Assembly: GCF_047922965.1 (NCBI RefSeq)
Contig: NZ_CP150481.1
Location: 2,542,001-2,606,000, forward strand
DNA: 64,000 bases
Origin: Neptunicella plasticusilytica
Lineage (GTDB): Bacteria; Pseudomonadota; Gammaproteobacteria; Enterobacterales; Alteromonadaceae
Direction: 5' to 3'
Shown here piece after piece: positions 17,150 through 24,940 of this stretch. The notes under the pieces were generated by a model. That model worked only from the letters and a program-made list of their open reading frames with translations. It searched no databases and was not told the DNA's origin. How positions within the stretch are numbered: position 1 is the stretch's first letter; each line of letters begins with the position of its first letter. Both the position numbers and the translations under genes were made by a program.

Positions 17150-18010
17150 TTATTTCAGCGGCAAGTAAATATCGGTAATTAGTTCACTTTCAGCGACCTC
17201 AGGATAAAGATTAACCCGCTCCACGAAGCAGGGAAATTCGCTGGGGGTCTCGCCACTTTCAGGTAACCACTGTGCATATAAATAGCGCATCGATTCCTCC
17301 AGGTCATCCCATGAACCATAATGACGCAGATAAGCACAACGATTTGCCGGGATGGTTTTAGGCACGACTCCCTGTTCATTTGGCGAAATGTCACTATCGG
17401 ATGCGACACAAATATCCAGCCTATACTCAGCAGGCTCCACCTCTTTAGGATCATGATAGAAAATATTGTAGGTTCGAGTTTTGTCCGGCCGAAAATTGTT
17501 GGCTTTACGCCACTGAATAAACTGTTGAACAGACTGGTAAATATCCTGGTGCGGCCCTTTGTGCTCAAAAACCGCAATATGAGTTAGAGGAAAGTCTATT
17601 ATTTTTACTGACATAGTGGCGTTATCCTTAATTGGGGTAAAATAGGAATGTTTCTGCCAAGGTTGCCACTGCGGCGCCTTTCTGAACTCTGAAGGAGTCT
17701 GTCCACACGCTTTCTTGAAAGATCGACTAAAGGACTCCGGATTTTCAAAACCAGCCTGTAAAGCGATATCTATGATTTTATCCTGCCTAAAAATCAGATG
17801 ATATGACGCCCGTTTAAGGCGCAACTGCTGAATAAAACGTTTGACCGTAAAACCGGTGAATTCAGAGAATTGGCGATGAAAATGCCAGCGTGAGAAATGC
17901 GCAACCTGACTTAAATGCTCAACCGACAGTTTGTTATCCAGGTGCTGCTCAATATATTCACATACCTTGATAAAACGTTGTTGATACTGATTCAGATGGC
18001 AATCTGTCAT
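17150..18010 (-). CDS. AraC-family regulator with GyrI-like effector domain
   Basis: 286 residues. The N-terminal 110 hold two helix-turn-helix motifs of the AraC/XylS type (LSVEHLSQVAHFSRWHFHRQF; DIALQAGFENPESFSRSFKKACGQTPSEFR). The rest is a GyrI-like domain (ITHIAVFEHKGPHQDIYQS, ending LYPEVAESELITDIYLPL), the domain that binds small hydrophobic or cationic compounds in Rob and BmrR-type regulators. It is a single gene; its target is unknown. Confidence 0.9.
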   Translation of the reverse strand: MTDCHLNQYQQRFIKVCEYIEQHLDNKLSVEHLSQVAHFSRWHFHRQFSEFTGFTVKRFIQQLRLKRASYHLIFRQDKIIDIALQAGFENPESFSRSFKKACGQTPSEFRKAPQWQPWQKHSYFTPIKDNATMSVKIIDFPLTHIAVFEHKGPHQDIYQSVQQFIQWRKANNFRPDKTRTYNIFYHDPKEVEPAEYRLDICVASDSDISPNEQGVVPKTIPANRCAYLRHYGSWDDLEESMRYLYAQWLPESGETPSEFPCFVERVNLYPEVAESELITDIYLPLK

Positions 18011-18114
18011 GGAAACCTCGACGTTGCTACCGGCTTGCCTCCATTAGGTTGCCGGATGCCGCCATCATGCCGTTAAGAAAAAAATAAAACCTGACTCAAA
18101 GTGCTGTATTACTA

Positions 18115-18370
18115 GAGGCTGTTTATCTTTCATATTCGCCACTGCTGACGGCTTACCGCAAGGCAGAAAATGCGCGAATAGTGGTTCTCTTTAAGCCTTT
18201 GATAACGCAGTGTGAAGGAAAATAGCCCCAGCCCCCTTTACCTCACTTCCACTCTTTTTAAACAAAGTCAGCAAACAGATTTATTTAGATGACTAAACTA
18301 CACTGCTTGCGCCTCGATTGAGAAATTTTCATTTATCAACAGTGGTGAATATGAAAGATCAACAGGCTCT
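18115..18370. mobile_element. MITE-like element 2, about 255 bp, with inverted ends
   Basis: The left end (from 18115, GAGGCTGTTTATCTTTCATA and on to about 18149) and the right end (18338-18370) are inverted copies over about 34 bases with roughly five mismatches. The inside has no ORF; it contains AAGGCAGA and GATAACGC boxes also found in element 1 and short inverted repeats around CCACT/AGTGG. The right end stops six bases from the stop codon of the GNAT gene. The 366-base gap between the AraC and GNAT genes holds little else. Confidence 0.7.
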
Positions 18371-18376
18371 TGAGAT

Positions 18377-18835
18377 TTACAACAAAAATTTCAATTTTTT
18401 ACCTGTAAGTTTAAAACCATTTTGTTGATAAAATGCATAACTGCGAAACCACTCATCTTCGGCCGGAGCAGTGACATCAAGACGTTTCCAGCCTTTCAGA
18501 CTGGCAAACTCCTTAATATGACCCATCATCTTTTTACCTGCTCCCTGTGAACGGTAGGCTGGCGCCACCCAGACTTCATTAATCACACCGTAGCGCCCAT
18601 GCGCAAAACAGGAAAACGATTCAGCCAAGGTGAAAAAACCAACCAGTTCCTCCCCTTCCATTAATTTATAGGCCCAATGACGCATATCCTTGGTCCACTG
18701 CTCAAACATCCGATCAAACGCTTGTTCAGAAGGCACCATTTCCTCCCCTCCCAGCTCACGAAAGAGACGGCTGACATAGTCGGTAATTTCCTCTCTGGAT
18801 TGCTCTGGTTTAAGTTGCACTAGCTGCATCAACAT
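18377..18835 (-). CDS. GNAT-family N-acetyltransferase
   Basis: 152 residues. The acetyl-CoA fold is recognisable from EVWVAPAYRSQGAGKKMMGHI (R/Q-x-x-G-x-G/A loop) and from the C-terminal LDVTAPAEDEWFRSYAFYQQNGFKLTG, typical of the last strands. The substrate is unknown. It is a single gene with MITE-like element 2 immediately downstream. Confidence 0.85.
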   Translation of the reverse strand: MLMQLVQLKPEQSREEITDYVSRLFRELGGEEMVPSEQAFDRMFEQWTKDMRHWAYKLMEGEELVGFFTLAESFSCFAHGRYGVINEVWVAPAYRSQGAGKKMMGHIKEFASLKGWKRLDVTAPAEDEWFRSYAFYQQNGFKLTGKKLKFLL

Positions 18836-18983
18836 TTCCCCAATTTCGAATATCTCACATCAGGATAAAGTGCCGAGTAAGGATCTACAACCGCAAAAAT
18901 ATAATTGGATGAAATCCAGCCACATAACGTGCAAAATGACAGCTCAATAAAACCTGTAATCAAGCTCTTAACAAGGATATCTG

Positions 18984-19889
18984 ATGCGTATAGCTATAAT
19001 TGGGTTAGGCGATATCGCACAAAAAGCCTATTTGCCAATTGTGGCCAATCACCCGTCAATTACACCGGTTTTGTGCACTCGTAACAGCATTGTTTTGCGC
19101 AACATAGCGGCTAAGTACCGAATTCAGGAAACCTACAACGATATAGACGATGTACTTGCAAACCGCCCCGATGCAGTGATGATCCACACAAGTACAGATA
19201 GCCATTTCAGCTTGGCCAAACAGTGTCTGCAAGCCGGTGTTGCCGTTTTTATCGATAAACCTGTCAGTTATTATTATGCCGAATGCGAGCAACTGGTGAA
19301 CCTGGCCATAGGCAAAAATATCCCGCTCATAGTGGGTTTTAACCGACGTTTCGCGCCCTTATACCAGTTATTCAAACAGGTGCGCCCCGTACAGGTTTTT
19401 TATCAGAAAAATCGCTATAACCTGCCAGCCGCAGCACGGCAGTTGGTATTTGATGACTTTATTCATGTAGTGGATTTTGTTCGTCATTGCGCCGGTCAAA
19501 TGCCAGAGGATATCGATATTTTCGCCCACCGACGTCAGGAATTATTAGCCTCGGTACAAATACAATGGCAACACCAGGGCGGTCTTTTTTGCGCCTCGAT
19601 GAATCGGATTAACGGTTTAAATGAGGAACGTCTGGAATATTTTGCCGACAACAAAAAGTGGCAAATTGAAAACCTGCGCCATGGCCAAGTTTGGCAAGAC
19701 AACACCGTCACTGAACTGGGTTTCGACGATTGGCAAACTACCCTCTACAAACGCGGTTTTGTGGCGATGGTAGACGACATGCTGGTGCAACTGGAAAAAG
19801 GCATTAACAATCCTCTTTCCAGTCAACAGATACTGGATACCCATTATTTGTGCGAACAGGTGACGACACGGGTTAATAATCAGAACTAA
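18984..19889 (+). CDS. Gfo/Idh/MocA-family oxidoreductase
   Basis: 301-residue NAD(P)-dependent dehydrogenase. The Rossmann start is RIAIIGLGDIAQKAYLPIV, followed by VMIHTSTDSHF and VFIDKPVSYYYAEC, the conserved EKP-like motif with Lys. The C-terminal alpha/beta domain is short for the family. Likely substrates are sugars or sugar-like alcohols. The ATG at 18984 has AAGGA eight to twelve bases upstream. Confidence 0.87.
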   Translation: MRIAIIGLGDIAQKAYLPIVANHPSITPVLCTRNSIVLRNIAAKYRIQETYNDIDDVLANRPDAVMIHTSTDSHFSLAKQCLQAGVAVFIDKPVSYYYAECEQLVNLAIGKNIPLIVGFNRRFAPLYQLFKQVRPVQVFYQKNRYNLPAAARQLVFDDFIHVVDFVRHCAGQMPEDIDIFAHRRQELLASVQIQWQHQGGLFCASMNRINGLNEERLEYFADNKKWQIENLRHGQVWQDNTVTELGFDDWQTTLYKRGFVAMVDDMLVQLEKGINNPLSSQQILDTHYLCEQVTTRVNNQN

Positions 19890-19928
19890 TAGACCTGAGT
19901 TCAGGCTAATAAATATCCCTGCCCATGG

Positions 19929-21623
19929 TTATTCGTTGTAAGGAGTTGCCGCCAACAGGACCAGCCTATTTGCATTTGAAATCTGCACCTGTCCATTTTT
20001 TACTTGCAATACCTGACCTGAATAGCCATCGACCAGTTTTTCACCTTCACTGAAATAAGGAGCAACTGGAATTGTCTTTTCTCCTGCAGGCAGCGCCAAG
20101 CCAATGACTACGACATCCTGTTGGTCAGATTGCTGCAAGGTACGGCTAAACACCTGATACTGACTGTCAATTTTACGGTGTTTCCCTGCTCCAACTGCCG
20201 GATGCGCCGCTCGAAACTGCCCCAGCTGTTGCCAATGGTGCAATATTGCCCGTTTATCCCGCATATTTTCTGCAGACCAGTCGACTGGAGTTCTCAACCA
20301 CTCATCGCCAATAGCGTCGGGAACAACAAGATTACGAGCTAATTCATCTCCAAATGTGATCTGTACCGCTCCAGGAGATAGCATTAGTTTGGTCGCTGAT
20401 TCGAACGTTTTCTGCCGCTTTCGATCAAAAGGCTTTATATCATCATGCGAAGTGATGTAATTAATAATGCCCTTTCCTTGCAACGCTCCATTATTTAACT
20501 GATTGGCATAAAGTTCAAATAAACTGACAGCATCCCTATAGGCATGGGTGGCAAATCCCATATTAATCAAGGCATCAAAGCCGTAATCGAAGAAATCTAC
20601 TTGCCGATCTCCATAGTCAAATGCGCGCCCCTGCTCTGTAGCATGCTGAAACCCCAACATTCCCCACTCCATCACTTCACCGACCATATAAAAAGGGAGA
20701 TCAGCTAATTTCCGTTGTGGATTATTATCACGCCATTCCTGTAGTGCTATTTCGGCCTGAAATTTCAGTCGTTGCCAAACTTCAGGGCCGACATGTTTTG
20801 CGGTATCAACCCGGAAACCGTCCGCGCCGTAATCACGTACCCAATCTGTTAACCATTTGATAAGGTAATTTTGTGGTGTTTTTGCATAGCCGGTGGTATT
20901 AAAGAAGGTATTCAGCTCTGACATTTCCTGCTTCAGCCGCCCTTCCTCCTGCCATTTTTTTTGTAAGAATTCCGGTATTTCGACTTCTTGCTGCTTTTCT
21001 GTAATAACATCCGGTAAGGATGGCACCATTGTACAATTCGCGATCCCGTCAAAACTTTTCCAGTCACAATTTGGCGAACGCCGGACCCAATCGGCAGGCC
21101 AAACAGAATCTTGCTGAGTAGGAGGACCGACATGGTTAATAACAACATCAAGTAATACACGCATATTATGCTGGTGAGCGGTATCAAAAAGTTCTTTCAA
21201 ATCCTGTTCAGTACCAAAATTAGGATCAACACGGGTCCAGTCTTTTGGCCAATAACCATGGTAAGCGTAGGTTGTTCCCCACTCATCGATCCAAGGACCA
21301 TGAATATTTTCAATCACAGGCGTCATCCATAATACTTGCACACCTAATCTGTCAAAATAACCATCGTTAATTTTGTCTATCAACCCACGAATATCACCGC
21401 CATGAAATCCTCTTAACAATGAGCCGTCCGCTTTTCTGCCAACAGTAAGATCATTAGTTTCATCACCATTGAAAAATCGATCGGTCATCGCAAAATACAC
21501 CACTGCATTTTTCCAAAAGGGTGATAAATCCTGATTTGCTTCCATCTCGCTACTCTGTGCACGAGATAGCGTGAACACTAACGTAGCAAAAGCTAATATT
21601 GTGATTAAATTGAATTTTTTCAT
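19929..21623 (-). CDS. Secreted alpha-amylase, GH13 family
   Basis: 564-residue starch or maltodextrin hydrolase with an N-terminal signal peptide (MKKFNLITILAFATLVFTLS). The four GH13 regions are visible: DVVINH (I), GFRVDTAKH with the nucleophile Asp (II), GEVMEW with the acid/base Glu (III) and ITSHDD (IV). The layout DRFFNGD then GFHGGDIRGLIDKI resembles MalS-type periplasmic amylases. The ATG at 21623 is chosen because the signal peptide begins there; an in-frame ATG at 21692 would put 23 unrelated residues before it. A LacI-operator-like site lies about 65 bases upstream. Confidence 0.92.
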   Translation of the reverse strand: MKKFNLITILAFATLVFTLSRAQSSEMEANQDLSPFWKNAVVYFAMTDRFFNGDETNDLTVGRKADGSLLRGFHGGDIRGLIDKINDGYFDRLGVQVLWMTPVIENIHGPWIDEWGTTYAYHGYWPKDWTRVDPNFGTEQDLKELFDTAHQHNMRVLLDVVINHVGPPTQQDSVWPADWVRRSPNCDWKSFDGIANCTMVPSLPDVITEKQQEVEIPEFLQKKWQEEGRLKQEMSELNTFFNTTGYAKTPQNYLIKWLTDWVRDYGADGFRVDTAKHVGPEVWQRLKFQAEIALQEWRDNNPQRKLADLPFYMVGEVMEWGMLGFQHATEQGRAFDYGDRQVDFFDYGFDALINMGFATHAYRDAVSLFELYANQLNNGALQGKGIINYITSHDDIKPFDRKRQKTFESATKLMLSPGAVQITFGDELARNLVVPDAIGDEWLRTPVDWSAENMRDKRAILHHWQQLGQFRAAHPAVGAGKHRKIDSQYQVFSRTLQQSDQQDVVVIGLALPAGEKTIPVAPYFSEGEKLVDGYSGQVLQVKNGQVQISNANRLVLLAATPYNE

Positions 21624-21687
21624 TTTTATAATTCTGGTTTGAATAGTGCATTTGATGTTATCAGCGTTGATTAATTGAACAAGCTGA

Positions 21688-21701
21688 TGCAAACGTATTC
21701 A
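21688..21701. promoter_or_regulatory. Possible LacI-family operator upstream of the amylase gene
   Basis: TGCAAACGTATTCA matches the general LacI/CcpA-type operator pattern TGWAARCGYTWNCA at 12 of 14 positions by eye. It lies 65 bases before the amylase start. Weak evidence: the palindrome is imperfect and no regulator gene is nearby. Confidence 0.35.
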
Positions 21702-22075
21702 TAACCGTGAGTGGACTAACCAGATGTAGGATAACTATAAATGACAAACTGTTAGGGGCTAACAAATGTTGAAAGCGGGATGACTCCGTATTCCAGGTTA
21801 GTCAAATACGCAACCATGATGATCTGCACCGAGTCTTGCCGTCCCTGGCAAGCCGCTCATTCGGGCGCTGCTATGCAGCTAAAGATTCCTCATTCACCCT
21901 TCTGGCCGCAATGCGTGCGTTCACCAAACATTATCAGGAATAATGGAGAACAGCTTTAGCTGGCCCGCGAAGCAGGTGAACTGAATAAAATTGTTCCCGA
22001 AATTTTTGTCGAATCGAAGGAGTTCTCACCCCTTGATGACGCATTAGCTATTTGCACACTTTGACATTTAGACAA
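21702..22075. other. Intergenic stretch without a supported gene
   Basis: Between the amylase and the tRNA cluster no intact ORF or RNA gene is supported. Around 21970-22060 the plus strand reads an open stretch (AREAGELNKIVPEIFVESKEF and on) preceded by an in-frame stop, which could be the remnant of a decayed gene; I do not recognise it. Confidence 0.4.
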
Positions 22076-22106
22076 TAAAAAAGGCTCTGTCGTTAAACAG
22101 AGCCTT
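22076..22106 (-). terminator. Terminator of the tRNA-Ala/Glu operon
   Basis: Ten-base perfect stem AAGGCTCTGT / ACAGAGCCTT (22081-22090, 22097-22106) with a six-base loop. On the minus strand it is followed by a run of T, the normal shape of an intrinsic terminator, eight bases after the last tRNA-Glu. Confidence 0.9.
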
Positions 22107-22113
22107 ATTTATT

Positions 22114-22189
22114 TGGCGTCCCCAAGGGGATTCGAACCCCTGTTACCGCCGTGAAAGGGCGGTGTCCTAGGCCTCTAGACGATGGGGAC
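22114..22189 (-). tRNA. tRNA-Glu (anticodon TTC)
   Basis: 76 bases including encoded CCA. The minus strand reads GTCCCCATCGTCTAGAGGCC with anticodon loop CTTTCAC; the acceptor stem GTCCCCA/TGGGGAC pairs fully. Nearly identical to E. coli tRNA-Glu. Last gene of the tRNA operon. Confidence 0.98.
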
Positions 22190-22190
22190 A

Positions 22191-22227
22191 GAAACTTTGT
22201 TCATCGAAGCAAGCTTCGATAAGTTTC
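22191..22227 (-). repeat. Leader hairpin before tRNA-Glu (copy 1)
   Basis: GAAACTT (22191-22197) pairs with AAGTTTC (22221-22227), and ATCGAAGC pairs with GCTTCGAT (22203-22220) around a two-base loop, with a five-base bulge on one side. On the transcript it directly precedes the tRNA-Glu at 22114-22189. Copy 2 before the other tRNA-Glu has the same shape with paired base changes. Confidence 0.65.
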
Positions 22228-22326
22228 TGTAAGGTGAGGTGAGCTGGCGAACCGAGCGACCTTACTCTCTTACAAAAACCTAAAATTTTCTGCTTAGGCG
22301 AAGTGAGCCAGCGAGCTGAGCGACTT
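22221..22326 (-). repeat. tRNA spacer repeat block, copy 1
   Basis: About 105 bases nearly identical to 22589-22693. It contains two units of a short motif (GTGAGCTGGCGAACCGAGCG and AGTGAGCCAGCGAGCTGAGC) that on the minus strand form small hairpins with a TTCG loop. The block lies between the two tRNA-Glu genes and is transcribed with them. Confidence 0.7.
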
Positions 22327-22415
22327 AGCCTGCATCTTCTTATCCGATTTATCTAGGACTAAAACGGATACTCCCTGCTGTATAACTAAAGCATAATCCA
22401 TACGCTTTACAAAAT

Positions 22416-22491
22416 TGGCGTCCCCAAGGGGATTCGAACCCCTGTTACCGCCGTGAAAGGGCGGTGTCCTAGGCCTCTAGACGATGGGGAC
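22416..22491 (-). tRNA. tRNA-Glu (anticodon TTC)
   Basis: 76 bases with CCA, identical in sequence to the tRNA-Glu at 22114-22189. Second gene of the operon, between tRNA-Ala and the other tRNA-Glu. Confidence 0.98.
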
Positions 22492-22531
22492 AAAAAACTT
22501 GTTTATCAAAGCACAGCTTTGATAGTTTTTT
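22492..22531 (-). repeat. Leader hairpin before tRNA-Glu (copy 2)
   Basis: AAAAAAC (22492-22498) pairs with GTTTTTT (22525-22531); TATCAAAGC pairs with GCTTTGATA (22504-22524) around a three-base loop; a five-base bulge sits between the stems as in copy 1. Compared with copy 1, G-C pairs are replaced by A-T pairs on both sides, so the fold rather than the sequence is kept. Confidence 0.65.
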
Positions 22532-22532
22532 G

Positions 22533-22565
22533 TGAGGCGAAGTGAGCCAGCGAACTGAGCGACCT
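22533..22565 (-). repeat. tRNA spacer motif, single unit
   Basis: GAGGCGAAGTGAGCCAGCGA and on: one further copy of the unit found twice in each spacer block. It follows leader hairpin copy 2. Confidence 0.6.
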
Positions 22566-22588
22566 TCTACCCCTCTAGAAATTTTGTT

Positions 22589-22693
22589 AGTTTCTGTAAG
22601 GTGAGGTGAGCTGGCGAACCGAGCGACCTTATTCTCTTACAAAAACCTAAAATTTTCTGCTTAGGCGAAGTGAGCCAGCGAACTGAGCGACCT
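22589..22693 (-). repeat. tRNA spacer repeat block, copy 2
   Basis: Second copy of the 105-base block at 22221-22326, located between tRNA-Ala and the first transcribed tRNA-Glu. The inner variation includes ACTGAGCGACC for GCTGAGCGACT. The 311-base gap between these tRNA genes contains this block, the single unit at 22533, hairpin copy 2 and about 110 bases in which I see nothing. Confidence 0.7.
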
Positions 22694-22802
22694 TCTACCT
22701 CTCTAGAAATTCTGTCAGGAAAGAGTGTGGATAAATCCTCAATATTTCCTCCGTCTTTCAATCCAATTCATCTAGGCATGAGATTAGATATTCCATGAAA
22801 TT

Positions 22803-22878
<76 letters not shown>

Positions 22879-22911
22879 GTACCACAATGTCGTTCCGTGA
22901 CAGCGGGGCGC

Positions 22912-22940
22912 ATTCTAGGCATCCACCCTTTTTATGTCAA
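22912..22940 (-). promoter_or_regulatory. Promoter of the tRNA-Ala/Glu operon
   Basis: On the minus strand TTGACA (22935-22940) and TAGAAT (22912-22917) are separated by 17 bases, a near-consensus sigma-70 promoter. The bases after the -10 box are GCGCCCC, the GC-rich discriminator typical of stringently controlled stable-RNA promoters. It lies just upstream of tRNA-Ala and downstream of gltX. Confidence 0.88.
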
Positions 22941-22949
22941 CGGTTTTTT

Positions 22950-24353
22950 TCAGGAATTTGTTCTATTTGCAATATATTTCAACGCTTTGTCTATTCGTTG
23001 TGCAACTTGCTCAAAAGTTAACAATTCCAGGGTCACATCCAGTGACGGAGAATTACCCGATCCTGTTGCCGCAACACGCAATGGCATCCCCACTTTACCC
23101 ATACCGACTTCCAATTGCTCTGCGGTTGCATTGATGGCGGCATGGATATTTTCTGCCGTCCAGTCAGTAATACTTTGCAACTTGGTTTTAACCAGCTCCA
23201 ACGCTTCTTGCGCAACAGGTCGCAAATGTTTTTTCGCCGCATTAGCATCCAGTTGATCATATTCCTGATAAAAATAGCTGCTGATTTCGGCTAATTCTTT
23301 TAGTGTCTTCACCCGATCTGCCTGAATACTAATAACCTTTTCCAGTGCTGGCCCCTGACTGGTATCTATACCTTGCTGTTCAAAATGCCATTGGGCATGC
23401 TTGGCCACCTCAGCTACCGGCAAGGATTTAATATAGTGCTGATTTAACCAAATCAATTTGTCGGTATTAAAAGCCGAGGCCGACTGACCGATATCATCCA
23501 GGCTGAAATATTCAATCATTTCTTCCAGACTGAAAATCTCCTGGTCGCCATGTGACCACCCCAGCCGCACCAGATAATTTAACAACGCCTGTGGCAAGAA
23601 ACCGTCGTCTCTATATTGCATAACCCCCACAGCACCATGGCGTTTAGACAGTTTTTTACCGTCGTCACCCAGTATCATCGACACATGCGCATATTCGGGT
23701 ACAGGTGCCCCTAAGGCCTCAAGAATATTGATCTGACGAGGCGTATTATTGATATGGTCTTCTCCCCGCACCACATGAGTGATGCCCATATCCCAGTCAT
23801 CAATCACCACACAAAAATTGTAAGTCGGTACACCATCAGTGCGCTGGATAATCAGATCATCCAACTCACTATTGGCAATTTCGATCTTGCCGCGAATATG
23901 ATCATTAATCACCACGCTACCTTGCAGGGGATTTTTAAAACGGATCACATAATCGCCATCCTGTTCGACACCATGACGACATTTACCGTCATATTTCGGT
24001 TTCTGTCCGGCAGCCATTTGTTGTTCTCGAATTTGATCCAGACGTTCGCGGGAGCAATAACATTTATAGGCTTTACCTTCACCCAATAATTGTTGAACAA
24101 ATTCTTTATAACGATCAAAGCGTTGAGTTTGATAATAAGGGCCATCGTCCCAGCTTAATCCTAACCATTCCATCCCTTCCAGAATGGCATCAATTGCCGC
24201 TTGAGTGGAACGCTCAATATCCGTATCTTCAATACGCAGTACAAATTTACCCCCCTGACTTTTAGCATATAACCAGGAATAAAGCGCAGTTCGGGCTCCA
24301 CCTACATGAAGGTATCCGGTAGGACTGGGAGCAAATCGGGTAACAACCGTCAT
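22950..24353 (-). CDS. gltX: Glutamyl-tRNA synthetase
   Basis: Class I synthetase that charges tRNA-Glu. 467 residues from the ATG at 24353; the frame extends seven codons further to an ATG at 24374, but homologues start TRFAPSPTGYLHVGGARTAL. HIGH-type motif HVGG, IEDTD, RTDGVPTYNFCVVIDDWDMG, RGEDHINNT and the KMSKS-type KLSKRHG are present; the C-terminal anticodon-binding domain is complete. A zinc-like CYC...C...H cluster is visible near residues 100-130. It lies between tRNA-Val and tRNA-Ala/Glu genes; the Val and Ala neighbours match E. coli. Confidence 0.96.
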   Translation of the reverse strand: MTVVTRFAPSPTGYLHVGGARTALYSWLYAKSQGGKFVLRIEDTDIERSTQAAIDAILEGMEWLGLSWDDGPYYQTQRFDRYKEFVQQLLGEGKAYKCYCSRERLDQIREQQMAAGQKPKYDGKCRHGVEQDGDYVIRFKNPLQGSVVINDHIRGKIEIANSELDDLIIQRTDGVPTYNFCVVIDDWDMGITHVVRGEDHINNTPRQINILEALGAPVPEYAHVSMILGDDGKKLSKRHGAVGVMQYRDDGFLPQALLNYLVRLGWSHGDQEIFSLEEMIEYFSLDDIGQSASAFNTDKLIWLNQHYIKSLPVAEVAKHAQWHFEQQGIDTSQGPALEKVISIQADRVKTLKELAEISSYFYQEYDQLDANAAKKHLRPVAQEALELVKTKLQSITDWTAENIHAAINATAEQLEVGMGKVGMPLRVAATGSGNSPSLDVTLELLTFEQVAQRIDKALKYIANRTNS

Positions 24354-24595
24354 AAAATAACTATCTCGTCTCAAAAAATTGGCGGTATTTTATCTGAAAG
24401 CAGTTGGCAAAGCGATGAGCCAGACGGGGTTTATTCGGATATTTCCTCTGTCTGAAGCCTGAGTGTTGGCCAACACTGCTGGTTATAAAATGACTTAAAT
24501 TTATCCTTTATTCGCTCAAATTTAATTCAACCTGCAGATTAAAAGCGGATTTTGCACAGATAATGTCCATTTGATTGAGTTTTTTTCAAATACTG
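24354..24595. other. Intergenic stretch between gltX and tRNA-Val
   Basis: About 240 bases of AT-rich DNA before the tRNA-Val promoter. It must contain the gltX promoter, but no clear -35/-10 pair or ORF could be chosen by eye. Confidence 0.4.
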
Positions 24596-24623
24596 TTGAC
24601 AGTAAAATTTGCCTACCTATAAT
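24596..24623 (+). promoter_or_regulatory. Promoter of the tRNA-Val genes
   Basis: Consensus TTGACA (24596-24601) and TATAAT (24618-24623) with a 16-base spacer, then AGCGCTCC, a GC-rich discriminator. Forty-three bases upstream of the first tRNA-Val. Confidence 0.92.
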
Positions 24624-24666
24624 AGCGCTCCACTTGAGAGGCACAGCCTAACAAGTCGAAGAAAAC

Positions 24667-24742
24667 GGATGGTTAGCTCAGTTGGGAGAGCATCGCCCTT
24701 ACAAGGCGAGGGTCACTGGTTCAAGCCCAGTACCATCCACCA
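24667..24742 (+). tRNA. tRNA-Val (anticodon TAC)
   Basis: 76 bases with CCA; starts GGATGGTTAGCTCAGTTGGG; anticodon loop CTTACAA; acceptor stem GGATGG/CCATCC pairs. First of two identical copies. Confidence 0.98.
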
Positions 24743-24770
24743 CTTTTCTTTATAGTAATTCATACAAAAC

Positions 24771-24846
24771 GGATGGTTAGCTCAGTTGGGAGAGCATCGC
24801 CCTTACAAGGCGAGGGTCACTGGTTCAAGCCCAGTACCATCCACCA
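24771..24846 (+). tRNA. tRNA-Val (anticodon TAC)
   Basis: Identical second copy, 28 bases after the first and presumably on the same transcript. In E. coli the valU operon next to gltX likewise carries tandem tRNA-Val(TAC) genes. Confidence 0.98.
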
Positions 24847-24940
24847 CTTCCTGCTTTTACAGCACTTTATTCATAATCCTCATTATAGTTTTGCGTAATT
24901 TTACGATAACCTAATTACATTGGTTGTTGAAAAGTATCAA

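Noticed and set aside
21960..22066. Open stretch AREAGELNKIVPEIFVESKEF as a small gene.
   Set aside because: An in-frame stop lies just before it, no start or ribosome site is visible and no family is recognised; at most a gene remnant.
22221..22693. Spacer repeats between tRNA genes as a CRISPR array.
   Set aside because: The repeats vary, spacing is irregular, the sequence between them is itself duplicated, and no cas gene is in the window.
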